Positions 1 to 5,618 of a DNA stretch of 11,636 bases are shown piece by piece. The stretch is taken from contig JAITBX010000008.1 of assembly GCA_031283405.1 (NCBI GenBank), positions 1 through 11,636 on the forward strand, given 5' to 3'. The stretch is from Burkholderiales bacterium. GTDB taxonomy: Bacteria > Pseudomonadota > Gammaproteobacteria > Burkholderiales > Casimicrobiaceae. The notes beneath the pieces are model-generated. The model did no database searches and was not told where the DNA came from. It saw only the letters and a program-made list of their open reading frames with translations. How positions within the stretch are numbered: the stretch's first letter is position 1; every line of letters begins with the position of its first letter. The position numbers and the translations under genes were made by a program.

Positions 1-48
1 TTCCCGTAAAAATCCTATGATCTGTTCTTCCGAAAACCTCTTCTTCAT
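1..48 (-). CDS. IS3-family transposase OrfA, N-terminal fragment cut by the window edge
   Basis: Reading leftward from an ATG at 48-46, the 16 visible codons translate as MKKRFSEEQIIGFLRE. This is the characteristic start of the OrfA (helix-turn-helix) protein of many IS3-family elements, where it is followed by an AEAG-type continuation. A good Shine-Dalgarno (AGGAG, reverse complement of 56-60) lies 7 nt upstream. The rest of the element lies outside the window to the left. OrfA normally binds the element's terminal inverted repeats and is fused to the DDE-containing OrfB by programmed frameshifting. The identification rests on a short but very typical sequence. Confidence 0.8.
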   Translation of the reverse strand, partial: MKKRFSEEQIIGFLRE

Positions 49-140
49 TTCCAATCTCCTTTGTCTTTGGGATTGGACTCTAATTCCAGCCGCTACTCAA
101 TTCCGGGGGGACGTCGTCCCTGCCCCTCGCTACCGTCCAA
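1..140. mobile_element. Right-hand end (5' side) of an IS3-family insertion sequence
   Basis: The sequence between the transposase start (48) and about 96-140 is the leader and terminal inverted repeat of the IS3-like element. The neighbouring secreted-protein ORF appears to run into it, with its last codons (RRPPGIE, stop at 93-95) reading IS sequence. I cannot fix the exact terminus because only one end is visible. The G/C-rich stretch around 107-125 or the TGGACGG reading at about 134-140 (minus strand) are candidate tips. The call comes from the OrfA fragment and the position, not from a matched repeat pair. Confidence 0.55.
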
Positions 141-467
141 TGCCTTAAATGGCAAGACCAGTGTGCAACCATCCAAAGAAAACGGTTTTCGGTTGGCTTC
201 CCACGCCATTTCCTTAAAAGATATTGTGATAGAAGTGCCGTTAACCGAGAATTTCCCTGTATCGGTGACAGTCTCACCGGGCTGAACTGCTTTCATGGAA
301 ACATCACTTGATGACTCTTTGAACGTGATGGTAACAACCGCATTTGTTTTTGGAACAGTGCCATCGGAATCCTTCAGCAATCGGTAAGTGCCGTCCGGGT
401 TTGCCGCCTGGCAAGTGACACCTAATAGCATCAAAATGGTAAGAGCAACGAGATTTATCTTCATCAT
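93..467 (-). CDS. Small secreted protein of unknown function, 3' end probably altered by IS insertion
   Basis: I do not recognise a named family. The 124-residue product starts with a clear export signal: MMK, then a hydrophobic stretch through LMLLGV, with a likely signal peptidase I site after TCQAA. There is a Cys at the end of the hydrophobic core, but no proper lipobox. The mature part is beta-rich and polar (NPDGTYRL..., VVTITFK, GKFSVNGTSITISF), like small lipocalin- or META-like periplasmic domains. A GAGAGAGG Shine-Dalgarno sits about 8 nt before the start; the second ATG (464) is equally possible. The last ten or so residues (GQGRRPPGIE) look unrelated to the rest and lie where the IS3-like element begins, so the natural C-terminus is probably lost. 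Confidence 0.6.
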   Translation of the reverse strand: MMKINLVALTILMLLGVTCQAANPDGTYRLLKDSDGTVPKTNAVVTITFKESSSDVSMKAVQPGETVTDTGKFSVNGTSITISFKEMAWEANRKPFSLDGCTLVLPFKALDGSEGQGRRPPGIE

Positions 468-671
468 TTGATACCTCTCTCGGCTGGAAAGCAGGTTGCG
501 GGCAGCGCTTCAATACAGTGAGTTTTACGCCAAACTCTTTCTTGTCGCGTCCAAGCAAAGCCGCATACACCCATAACATCTCTCAGGCTTTGACTCCGCA
601 ATTCAACCTCGCAAACGGCAACGTGCTTTTGAAAAAGCAGTAGCTAAATGAAAACAGCAACGAACATTTTA

Positions 672-689
672 TACGTTTAAGCAAACGTA
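672..689. repeat. Inverted repeat (7-bp arms) just past the recombinase stop
   Basis: TACGTTT (672-678) and AAACGTA (683-689) form a perfect dyad around the 4-nt centre AAGC, 14 bp beyond the stop codon of the recombinase. On the recombinase strand it could act as a weak AT-rich terminator, but no T-run follows. A recombinase binding core is the other possibility. The rest of the 468-703 gap holds only the leader of the small secreted-protein gene. Confidence 0.5.
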
Positions 690-703
690 GTATCAAGAGT
701 AAG

Positions 704-2512
704 TCAAAGTTTCTGAACCCACCCCCACCGCTCAGAATCTTCATTGTGCAAATACACGGTCGTCGTCTGTAAGTTTGCATGCCCAAGGTTCTTCTGGATG
801 ATCGAAACGCTGGCTCCTGCTTCCGCCAAGCGGCTCCCATAGGTGTGCCGCATCCAGTGTGTGCTGGCCTGCTTGAATCTGATCCGATCATTCCCGTTGA
901 GGCTATCTCCAACGCGCTGGAACATCTCTTTGACTATACGGGCAAGCCTCGATGTGCTGAGACACTGCATTGGGTCAACTTCCTGCCAGCTACGGGGAAT
1001 TGCTGCAATCAACGGATTATCGGGCGGACAGTTTTCAGGGAATGCCGGCATTCCACGAATGTCCAAGTACCGAGACAGCTCCTCCACTGCCGTTACCGGC
1101 AGCGGTACATCACGCCGAAGCCGGCCTTTCCCCAAAACCGCCAGCCAGTATTGATCGCCTCGACGGCTTAAATCGCCGAAGCGCAGCGCCGCCAGCTCCG
1201 CCAGCCGGACGCCGGTGAACATCCCGAACAACACGATAAACCGCTGCCGAGCAAGGCGAAGCACTTCATCGCCGGCGGCCAAAATTTCCCAACGATCGAG
1301 CAGTTCGCGCATCATGGCAAGCTGCTCGACAGAAAACGCCCGGCTGGTGTCGATCGTTCGCCCGTCGGCGGCCACGACACGCAGCGGTCGCAGATTGACC
1401 AGCGCCCAAGGATTCATGGCCAGATAACCGACGCGAACCAGCCAGTCCATGCCTGCCCGCACGATCCCGCAGGCTTGAAAAGCGCTGCGGGGTGACAGTG
1501 GCCGCTGGAAAGGTCTCCAGTCCGGGTGCCAGCGCGGCTTTGTCGATCCAAGCCAGCGGCTCGCCGGTTGCGGATCGAGGAGCCAGTCCCGGTACGCGGT
1601 GCAATCATCGACGCCGAGCGCCGAAAATGCTTTCTTGCGCTCGACGATAGCCCAAGCCAAGAAACGCTCGATCTCCCGACGATAAGCCCGCCAAGTGTGC
1701 CCACCCTCTGGATGCTGTGACAACCAAGCGCGGATCGCGGCAAGATCATCGAAGGCGTCGATCCGGCATTGTGACAGCGACGCACGGTTGCGCCCGGTGA
1801 TGCCCGACAAGGTTGGATGTGCCCGCAGCCGCTCCAGCGGCACTGGCGCCGAATTCAGCACATCGGAATGAAGTGCTGCGCGCCGCCACCTCTCGCCGGC
1901 GTCCGGTGTCCACGTCTGCACGGCATACGGCTCGATAGAGACACCGAGCGCCGACTGGCGGGCAACCAGCCACGAAGCAATCTGGCGTGCATGGGTGGCG
2001 CCGAAACGCGGCACCGCCCTCACCCAGACGCCGCCCGACAGCTCTCGCGCCTTGCTGTACCAGTGGACGCCGGACTTGTTCAGCGATTCGACGATGAGGC
2101 GCAGCGAGGAATATCCCGCCGCGTCCAAACGATCCGCCGACCGCCGCTCAAACCAGCACCGTGGATGCTGGTCGAGGGACAAGTTCGGCGCAGGGTGTTG
2201 CCGGTACTTCCAGGCTATCTCCGACCAGCGGCTCGCCGTCCGGCCAGAGCGCCGGGGGTTCTTCTGGAGTATAGCCACGTCTCCGGTTGCCCCGTGTCTC
2301 TCCGCACGACGGATCAGCTCGGCAAGCACCGCCCGGAAAACCCTGCCGGCTTTCTGAGGCGTGATATTGTGCCGGCTGGCCACGTCGGCCATCGACAGGG
2401 TTGAGACAAGCGCATACGTCCGAAACACCGCCCATTCAGTTTCACTGAATCGGGAGGCTTCGTCGAATCGCAAAATTGTAGATTTTCGGGGCATTGTTGT
2501 GTCAAAAAGCAC
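704..2512 (-). CDS. Tyrosine recombinase / phage-type integrase with N-terminal HTH-like and DUF3701-like regions
   Basis: This 602-residue protein (from GTG at 2512) is a complete DNA breaking-rejoining enzyme. The C-terminal catalytic domain carries the whole active site: Arg436 in TGVRLAEL, Lys462 in LGKGR, His552 and Arg555 in HWMRH, His578 in LGHANL, and nucleophile Tyr587 in TTVYLH. A SAM-like core-binding domain precedes it (about 255-315: HTWRAYRREIERFLAWA). Residues about 130-200 (GYSSLRL..., VWVRAVPRFGATHARQIASWL) resemble the phage-integrase N region known as DUF3701. Residues about 20-70 (LSMADVASRHNITPQKAGRVF) read as a helix-turn-helix, unusual for simple integrases. The total length is well above the usual 300-400 residues. 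ATG at 2494 (MPRKS) is an alternative start; neither start has a convincing Shine-Dalgarno. It is probably the integrase of a genomic island or a related stand-alone recombinase, and its target is unknown. Confidence 0.85.
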   Translation of the reverse strand: MLFDTTMPRKSTILRFDEASRFSETEWAVFRTYALVSTLSMADVASRHNITPQKAGRVFRAVLAELIRRAERHGATGDVAILQKNPRRSGRTASRWSEIAWKYRQHPAPNLSLDQHPRCWFERRSADRLDAAGYSSLRLIVESLNKSGVHWYSKARELSGGVWVRAVPRFGATHARQIASWLVARQSALGVSIEPYAVQTWTPDAGERWRRAALHSDVLNSAPVPLERLRAHPTLSGITGRNRASLSQCRIDAFDDLAAIRAWLSQHPEGGHTWRAYRREIERFLAWAIVERKKAFSALGVDDCTAYRDWLLDPQPASRWLGSTKPRWHPDWRPFQRPLSPRSAFQACGIVRAGMDWLVRVGYLAMNPWALVNLRPLRVVAADGRTIDTSRAFSVEQLAMMRELLDRWEILAAGDEVLRLARQRFIVLFGMFTGVRLAELAALRFGDLSRRGDQYWLAVLGKGRLRRDVPLPVTAVEELSRYLDIRGMPAFPENCPPDNPLIAAIPRSWQEVDPMQCLSTSRLARIVKEMFQRVGDSLNGNDRIRFKQASTHWMRHTYGSRLAEAGASVSIIQKNLGHANLQTTTVYLHNEDSERWGWVQKL

Positions 2513-2515
2513 CTC

Positions 2516-2547
2516 ATTAGCCAGATAAGGATTCTTATCAGGCTAAT
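2516..2547. repeat. 32-bp near-perfect palindrome at the recombinase start
   Basis: ATTAGCC (2516-2522) pairs with GGCTAAT (2541-2547), and GATAAG (2524-2529) with CTTATC (2534-2539). The only break in the arms is an A/A mismatch at 2523/2540, and the centre is GATT (2530-2533). It begins 4 bp upstream of the GTG at 2512. It could be an operator through which the recombinase or its HTH represses its own promoter, or a core recombination site, since two inverted 13-14-bp arms around a short centre is the usual geometry of tyrosine-recombinase sites. Confidence 0.75.
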
Positions 2548-2608
2548 AAGATTTGGCCGAAAAAGCCGGTGTTGTGAAATTAAGGTGTCCCGGAACCGGG
2601 GTAAAGGG

Positions 2609-2637
2609 GAAAACCGAAATTGGTCTCAGCGGTTTTC
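2609..2637. repeat. Inverted repeat in the recombinase-prlF intergenic region
   Basis: GAAAACCG (2609-2616) and CGGTTTTC (2630-2637) are perfect inverted copies separated by 13 nt. They lie between the palindrome at the recombinase start and the prlF promoter. Function is unknown; an arm-type recombinase site, a regulator site or a terminator stem are possible. There is no adjacent T-run that favours a terminator. Confidence 0.5.
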
Positions 2638-2661
2638 AACGGGGTGTTGGCCGGAGACAGA

Positions 2662-2703
2662 CAATGCAAACGCATTGACAAGGTAAGGTGATTGCATTAC
2701 TAT
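2662..2703 (+). promoter_or_regulatory. prlF promoter with an overlapping operator-like dyad
   Basis: A perfect -35 box TTGACA (2675-2680) is followed after 17 nt by TACTAT (2698-2703), a fair -10 box. A dyad CAATGC (2662-2667) AAAC GCATTG (2672-2677) overlaps the 5' half of the -35 box. The half-motif TTGCATT recurs at 2692-2698 in the spacer. PrlF/YhaV-type modules are known to repress themselves through the AbrB-like antitoxin, so this dyad is the obvious operator candidate. Transcription would begin about 28 nt before the prlF start. Confidence 0.6.
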
Positions 2704-2737
2704 TTTCGCCATCCAACCTGCTTAATTAGAGAGAATC

Positions 2738-3067
2738 ATGGCTGCCACCCTCGAAGTTGAATCCACGCTGACCGACCGCTACCAGACTACGGTGCCGGAA
2801 GTCGTGCGCCGCGCCCTCCATCTGGGCAAGCGCGACAAAATACGCTACACCGTCCGCCCCGGTGGCGAGGTCGTGTTATCACGTACCCTGCCCTCTGACG
2901 AAGGCGACCCGGTGCTTGGCCAATTCCTTAGCTTCTTGGCCGACGACATCGCCAACCATCCAGAGCGGCTCCAGGTTGTTGATGCCCGCTTCGTACAGCG
3001 CCTCCAAGCGCTAACCGGCGGCACTGAGGTCGATCTTGATGCGCCCTTATCAGCGGATGAAGAATGA
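2738..3067 (+). CDS. prlF: Type II antitoxin PrlF (SohA), AbrB-like DNA-binding protein
   Basis: The 109-residue product has an N-terminal swapped-hairpin AbrB/SpoVT fold (residues about 5-50: ESTLTDRYQTTVPEVVRRALHLGKRDKIRYTV, ending in VVLSR). A C-terminal part follows (DPVLGQFLSFLADDIANHPERL) that is typical of PrlF and contacts the toxin. E. coli PrlF is 111 residues, so this is full length. It neutralises YhaV in the cytoplasm and should autorepress the operon. The Shine-Dalgarno AGAGAG ends about 4 nt before the ATG. Its stop overlaps the yhaV start (ATGA, 3064-3067), implying translational coupling and the usual antitoxin-first order. Placement beside a recombinase suggests a role in stabilising a mobile region. 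Confidence 0.9.
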   Translation: MAATLEVESTLTDRYQTTVPEVVRRALHLGKRDKIRYTVRPGGEVVLSRTLPSDEGDPVLGQFLSFLADDIANHPERLQVVDARFVQRLQALTGGTEVDLDAPLSADEE

Positions 3068-3567
3068 GCGCGAGCAAGCCCAAGTCTCTAGTGATTCACG
3101 GCTGGACAATTTTTGCCCACCCGCTGTTTCTCGCACAACTTGAAGCCTTGGCGCGACAGGTTGAAGCGTTAAAGCAGAAGCATCCCGTCGAGTATGTGAA
3201 GAAAAACGCTACCAAGCGACTGGCGGCGATCACTAAGTTGGCGTTCGATGTTATCCCGCAAGACCCGGCGCGACCAGAATACCGGCAAGGAAGCTCCTTG
3301 GGCGACGAGTACAAGCACTGGTTTCGAGCCAAGTTTTTCCAGCAGTACCGGCTGTTCTTTCGCTACCACGCACCGAGCAAGGTGATTGTGTTCGTTTGGG
3401 TCAACGACGATGAAACCAAACGCGCCTACGAGAGTAGTGATGACGCCTACCGGATATTCCGCAAGATGCTCGAAAGCGGCCATCCCCCTGATGACTGGAA
3501 TCATTTGCTGGCCGAAGCACGAACCGAAGTTCAGCGTCTGCAAATCGCCACAGACACTACGCCGTAA
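3064..3567 (+). CDS. yhaV: Type II toxin YhaV, RelE-superfamily ribonuclease
   Basis: The 167-residue product follows the YhaV family along its whole length (E. coli YhaV is 154 residues). Landmarks are HGWTIFAHPLF near the N-terminus, KHPVEYVKKNATKRLAAI, the basic core FRAKFFQQYRLFFRYH, VIVFVWVNDDETKRAYES, and the signature KMLESGHPPDDW near the C-terminus. YhaV is a ribosome-dependent mRNA-cleaving toxin held inactive by PrlF. The reading frame is intact and no conserved block is missing, so the module is likely functional. It is coupled to prlF by a 4-nt overlap. The last 12 or so residues (VQRLQIATDTTP) extend beyond the usual end. Confidence 0.92.
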   Translation: MSASKPKSLVIHGWTIFAHPLFLAQLEALARQVEALKQKHPVEYVKKNATKRLAAITKLAFDVIPQDPARPEYRQGSSLGDEYKHWFRAKFFQQYRLFFRYHAPSKVIVFVWVNDDETKRAYESSDDAYRIFRKMLESGHPPDDWNHLLAEARTEVQRLQIATDTTP

Positions 3568-3578
3568 GCTGGCGGCTC

Positions 3579-3603
3579 AACCGGCCACAGATTGTGGTCG
3601 GTT
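3579..3603 (+). terminator. Hairpin after yhaV, possible terminator
   Basis: Eleven base pairs (AACCGGCCACA with TGTGGTCGGTT, one G-U pair) close over a 3-nt loop GAT, starting 11 nt after the yhaV stop. The stem is strong, but only TTCTT follows, so intrinsic termination may be weak. Position and strength favour an operon end. Confidence 0.5.
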
Positions 3604-3667
3604 CTTGGGAAGTCCCGACACCAAGCTCTGCTACCTTGTCGCGCCAATACAAAATAATATCCTGCCG

Positions 3668-3863
3668 AAGTTTTTGCTGGCTTTGGTTGATGTTCACCCT
3701 CTCGCGCCATCCTGGTGCGAACGTATTTGCCGACATGGACAAACCGGGAGATGAAAAGCGGTCTCTGGTGATTCTACCCGGAGACGAATACAGGAATTGG
3801 CTCAGTTGCAAAGATGCGGAAGATTAGAGCTTTGCTTCAACTCTTCGTTTTTCATTTTAGGCA
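3668..3863 (+). pseudogene. Decayed 3' fragment of an SOS-response-associated peptidase (SRAP/YedK) gene
   Basis: No intact gene lies between yhaV and the DUF3137 gene (about 390 bp), but one stretch codes for MDKPGDEKRSLVILPGDEY then RNWLSC. This matches the conserved C-terminal block of SRAP proteins, where a HKPGDEKRMVVIL-like motif is followed by DYDGWL. Just upstream, in another frame, FLLALVDVHPL resembles the preceding SRAP strand. Downstream, the frame of 3814 gives RALLQLF, like the family's C-terminal EARALL helix, while the main frame stops at 3825-3827. So at least one and probably two frameshifts are present and the catalytic N-terminal half (Cys2 region) is missing. SRAP proteins crosslink to and process abasic sites in single-stranded DNA. 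The match is from memory of the family and is moderate. Confidence 0.5.
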
Positions 3864-3926
3864 CCTCTCTGGGCACACTGGATCGTTCCCGTTTCAACAT
3901 CATCGTCTCCAATACCCAAAAGATAA

Positions 3927-3947
3927 GCCTCTGTTTTTCATAGAGGC
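3927..3947 (-). terminator. Weak hairpin downstream of the lemA-DUF3137 operon
   Basis: GCCTCT (3927-3932) and AGAGGC (3942-3947) form a 6-bp stem around a 9-nt loop. On the minus strand the hairpin begins 14 nt after the DUF3137 stop and is followed by TTATCTTTTGG, a broken T-tract. It is a plausible weak terminator. Confidence 0.4.
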
Positions 3948-3960
3948 GATGAAGGGGGCA

Positions 3961-5043
3961 TTATCCAGGCGCGGCAGCGCCAGACGGCGTTTGGGCTTGC
4001 TGCCTCGCGGCCTGGTCAAGGTCGATCACGGCATCGACGGTGTGCAAATAAGTCACGATGTTTTGATGCAGGCGGGTCAAGGTTTCGCGCGCGGTGGCCG
4101 GAGCGTTAAAACTGGGCGGACTGAAAAGGCTGCCTCGACCGACAGGCAAGGCGATGAAGAAGCGCCGGTCTTCCGCCAGCGCTTGTGGTGTGCCGTAAGC
4201 CGATGCCAGTTCGAGGAAACGCTCCATGAAGGCCGGCGTCAGCAGCGCGCGCGCCGAAACTTGATCCGAGGCGTGAACTTGAAACGCTTTGGCGAACTCG
4301 GGATTTTCCAAGTGAACAGATTGCAAATTATCGAACAAATGTTCGGTGAAACCACCCAACAAACTTTGGGGCGCAACGACCGTGATGCCGCGCAATCCTC
4401 GCGGCAAGGTCAGCGCGACCACGACGCCGTTGAAAACGGCTCTGCGCTGCTTCCCTGATTGAACGAACAGATCCAGATCGAAGATCGACAGCGGCATTCC
4501 GCGATAATCGCCGCAGATTTCGTCCGCAGATTGGGCGTCGTCCCAACGAGGGAAAAGATGGTAGCGTTTGAATTCGTCCAGCGGCGGTTGCGCCGGCCGC
4601 CAGTCGAGGCCGAAGCCGGCCGCGAGTTTCGGCAACACGCGCTGTTTGTAGAGTTGGCGATAGGCTTCATAAAGCCCTTTGACCGACCATCCGAAACCCA
4701 GAAGAGCGCCAACGACGACGAATTGCAGCAAATCTCCCAAGCCGAAAACGCCGTGACGGCTGTAGGTTCCCCAGAACAACAGCGACAGTCCAAAGCCCAG
4801 CAAGGCGCCGATGGGAATGTATTTGATTGCTCGCGCGGCGATCTCGCTCTTGGCTTGCTGCCGCACGGTTTCTAACTCGACGAGAATGGCGTCCAGCGCG
4901 GCATCGGGTTCGTAAGGCGGCGCGGATTCGGCGGCATCCGGTTCGCCCAGCCGCACTCCAATCATCGTGCGGATAATCTGTTTCGCCGCCTGTTGCGCTT
5001 GAGCATACGCCTCGGCGTTGGTTTTTTCGCGCTCGTTGCTCAT
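3961..5043 (-). CDS. DUF3137-family membrane protein
   Basis: This is a 360-residue inner-membrane protein. It has a charged N-terminal cytoplasmic segment (1-70), two hydrophobic helices (about 76-92 IPIGALLGFGLSLLFW and 104-121 DLLQFVVVGALLGFGWS), and a large soluble C-terminal domain (about 140-340). That domain carries the DUF3137 pattern: RYHLFPRWDD, a YRGMPLSIFDLDLF strand, the AVFNGVVVALTLPRGLRGITVV block, and late FFIALPV. The last 20 residues are low-complexity Ala/Gln/Pro. The molecular function of the family is not established. It commonly sits beside lemA, as here, 36 bp downstream of the present lemA stop and 16 bp after the stop of the lemA tail in its original frame. No strong Shine-Dalgarno is seen, so it is probably co-translated with lemA. 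Confidence 0.8.
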   Translation of the reverse strand: MSNEREKTNAEAYAQAQQAAKQIIRTMIGVRLGEPDAAESAPPYEPDAALDAILVELETVRQQAKSEIAARAIKYIPIGALLGFGLSLLFWGTYSRHGVFGLGDLLQFVVVGALLGFGWSVKGLYEAYRQLYKQRVLPKLAAGFGLDWRPAQPPLDEFKRYHLFPRWDDAQSADEICGDYRGMPLSIFDLDLFVQSGKQRRAVFNGVVVALTLPRGLRGITVVAPQSLLGGFTEHLFDNLQSVHLENPEFAKAFQVHASDQVSARALLTPAFMERFLELASAYGTPQALAEDRRFFIALPVGRGSLFSPPSFNAPATARETLTRLHQNIVTYLHTVDAVIDLDQAARQQAQTPSGAAAPG

Positions 5044-5079
5044 GAAAAATGGCGTAAACTCACAAGTGTTCCGTCGCGT

Positions 5080-5532
5080 TCACGGGTTTTTTGTATTCGG
5101 CGGGCGCTTCAAAAAACGGCGCGCAGCGGCGACGTTGGTTTCCACTTCCTGATAAGTGGCTTGAGCGCGCATCATCACCGCGTCGCTCTTGAGGTCGGGG
5201 TAATTTTCGGCGACGGCAAACAAACGCGCCAAGCCTGCCGAAAGCTGATTTTCAGCGTTGAACTTCTCGGCGATCGTTTTGGGGTCGGCATTGCTGAGTT
5301 TCCCTTGCACTGCGCCGCGCAAACGGGTGATGTTGTCCATCAATTCTCTCTCGTGACTCAAGAAGCGCTTGGCGATTTCCAGCACGTTCGGAATCAGTTC
5401 GTGACGCTGCGCTAGTTGCACGTCGATATCCGACAGCGCTTCGTCCACCTGATTTCGGTGCTTGACGATGACGGCGTACCACGCGAACAGCGCGATGACG
5501 ATGATGGCCAACACAAAAATAAGTGTGCTCAT
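5080..5532 (-). CDS. lemA: LemA family protein with a deleted and frameshifted C-terminus
   Basis: The 150-residue product begins with one membrane helix (about 3-24). The cytoplasmic helical LemA domain follows: HRNQVDEALSDIDVQLAQRHELIPNVLEIAKRF, then LARLFAVAENYPDLKSD, then QATYQEVETNVAAARRF. These match LemA proteins up to the AARRF(YN) point. The family normally continues for another 40-50 residues with a YN...YN..I..FP segment and an FFE...-type tail. Here the frame leaves with LKRPPNTKNP. The tail itself survives in another frame (PFFEAPAEYKK..., stop at 5062-5060), so about 30 codons were lost and the frame changed by one. Role of LemA: widespread membrane protein of unclear function. 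It could still fold in part. Confidence 0.85.
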   Translation of the reverse strand: MSTLIFVLAIIVIALFAWYAVIVKHRNQVDEALSDIDVQLAQRHELIPNVLEIAKRFLSHERELMDNITRLRGAVQGKLSNADPKTIAEKFNAENQLSAGLARLFAVAENYPDLKSDAVMMRAQATYQEVETNVAAARRFLKRPPNTKNP

Positions 5533-5549
5533 GTGTTTATCTCAAAGTT

Positions 5550-5581
5550 GAATTTCCCCGCCGCGAGCGATGGGGAAATTC
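5550..5581. repeat. 10-bp-arm inverted repeat upstream of lemA
   Basis: GAATTTCCCC (5550-5559) and GGGGAAATTC (5572-5581) are perfect inverted copies around a 12-nt centre. They lie in the 86-bp gap between the Pro/Gln-rich secreted-protein gene and lemA, ending 18 bp before the lemA start. It may terminate the upstream transcript, act as an operator, or form a leader hairpin. On the minus strand no T-run follows; on the plus strand TTTT does. Confidence 0.55.
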
Positions 5582-5618
5582 TTTTCAGAAAGCGTTGTTG
5601 TTTTACCGCAAGGCGCGC

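Noticed and set aside
304..579. 91-codon minus-strand frame starting MLWVYAALLGRDKKEF
   Set aside because: It overlaps the small secreted-protein gene in another frame and lacks a ribosome site.
3814..4458. 214-codon plus-strand frame
   Set aside because: It is antisense to the DUF3137 gene. Only its first few codons (RALLQLF) matter, as part of the SRAP remnant.
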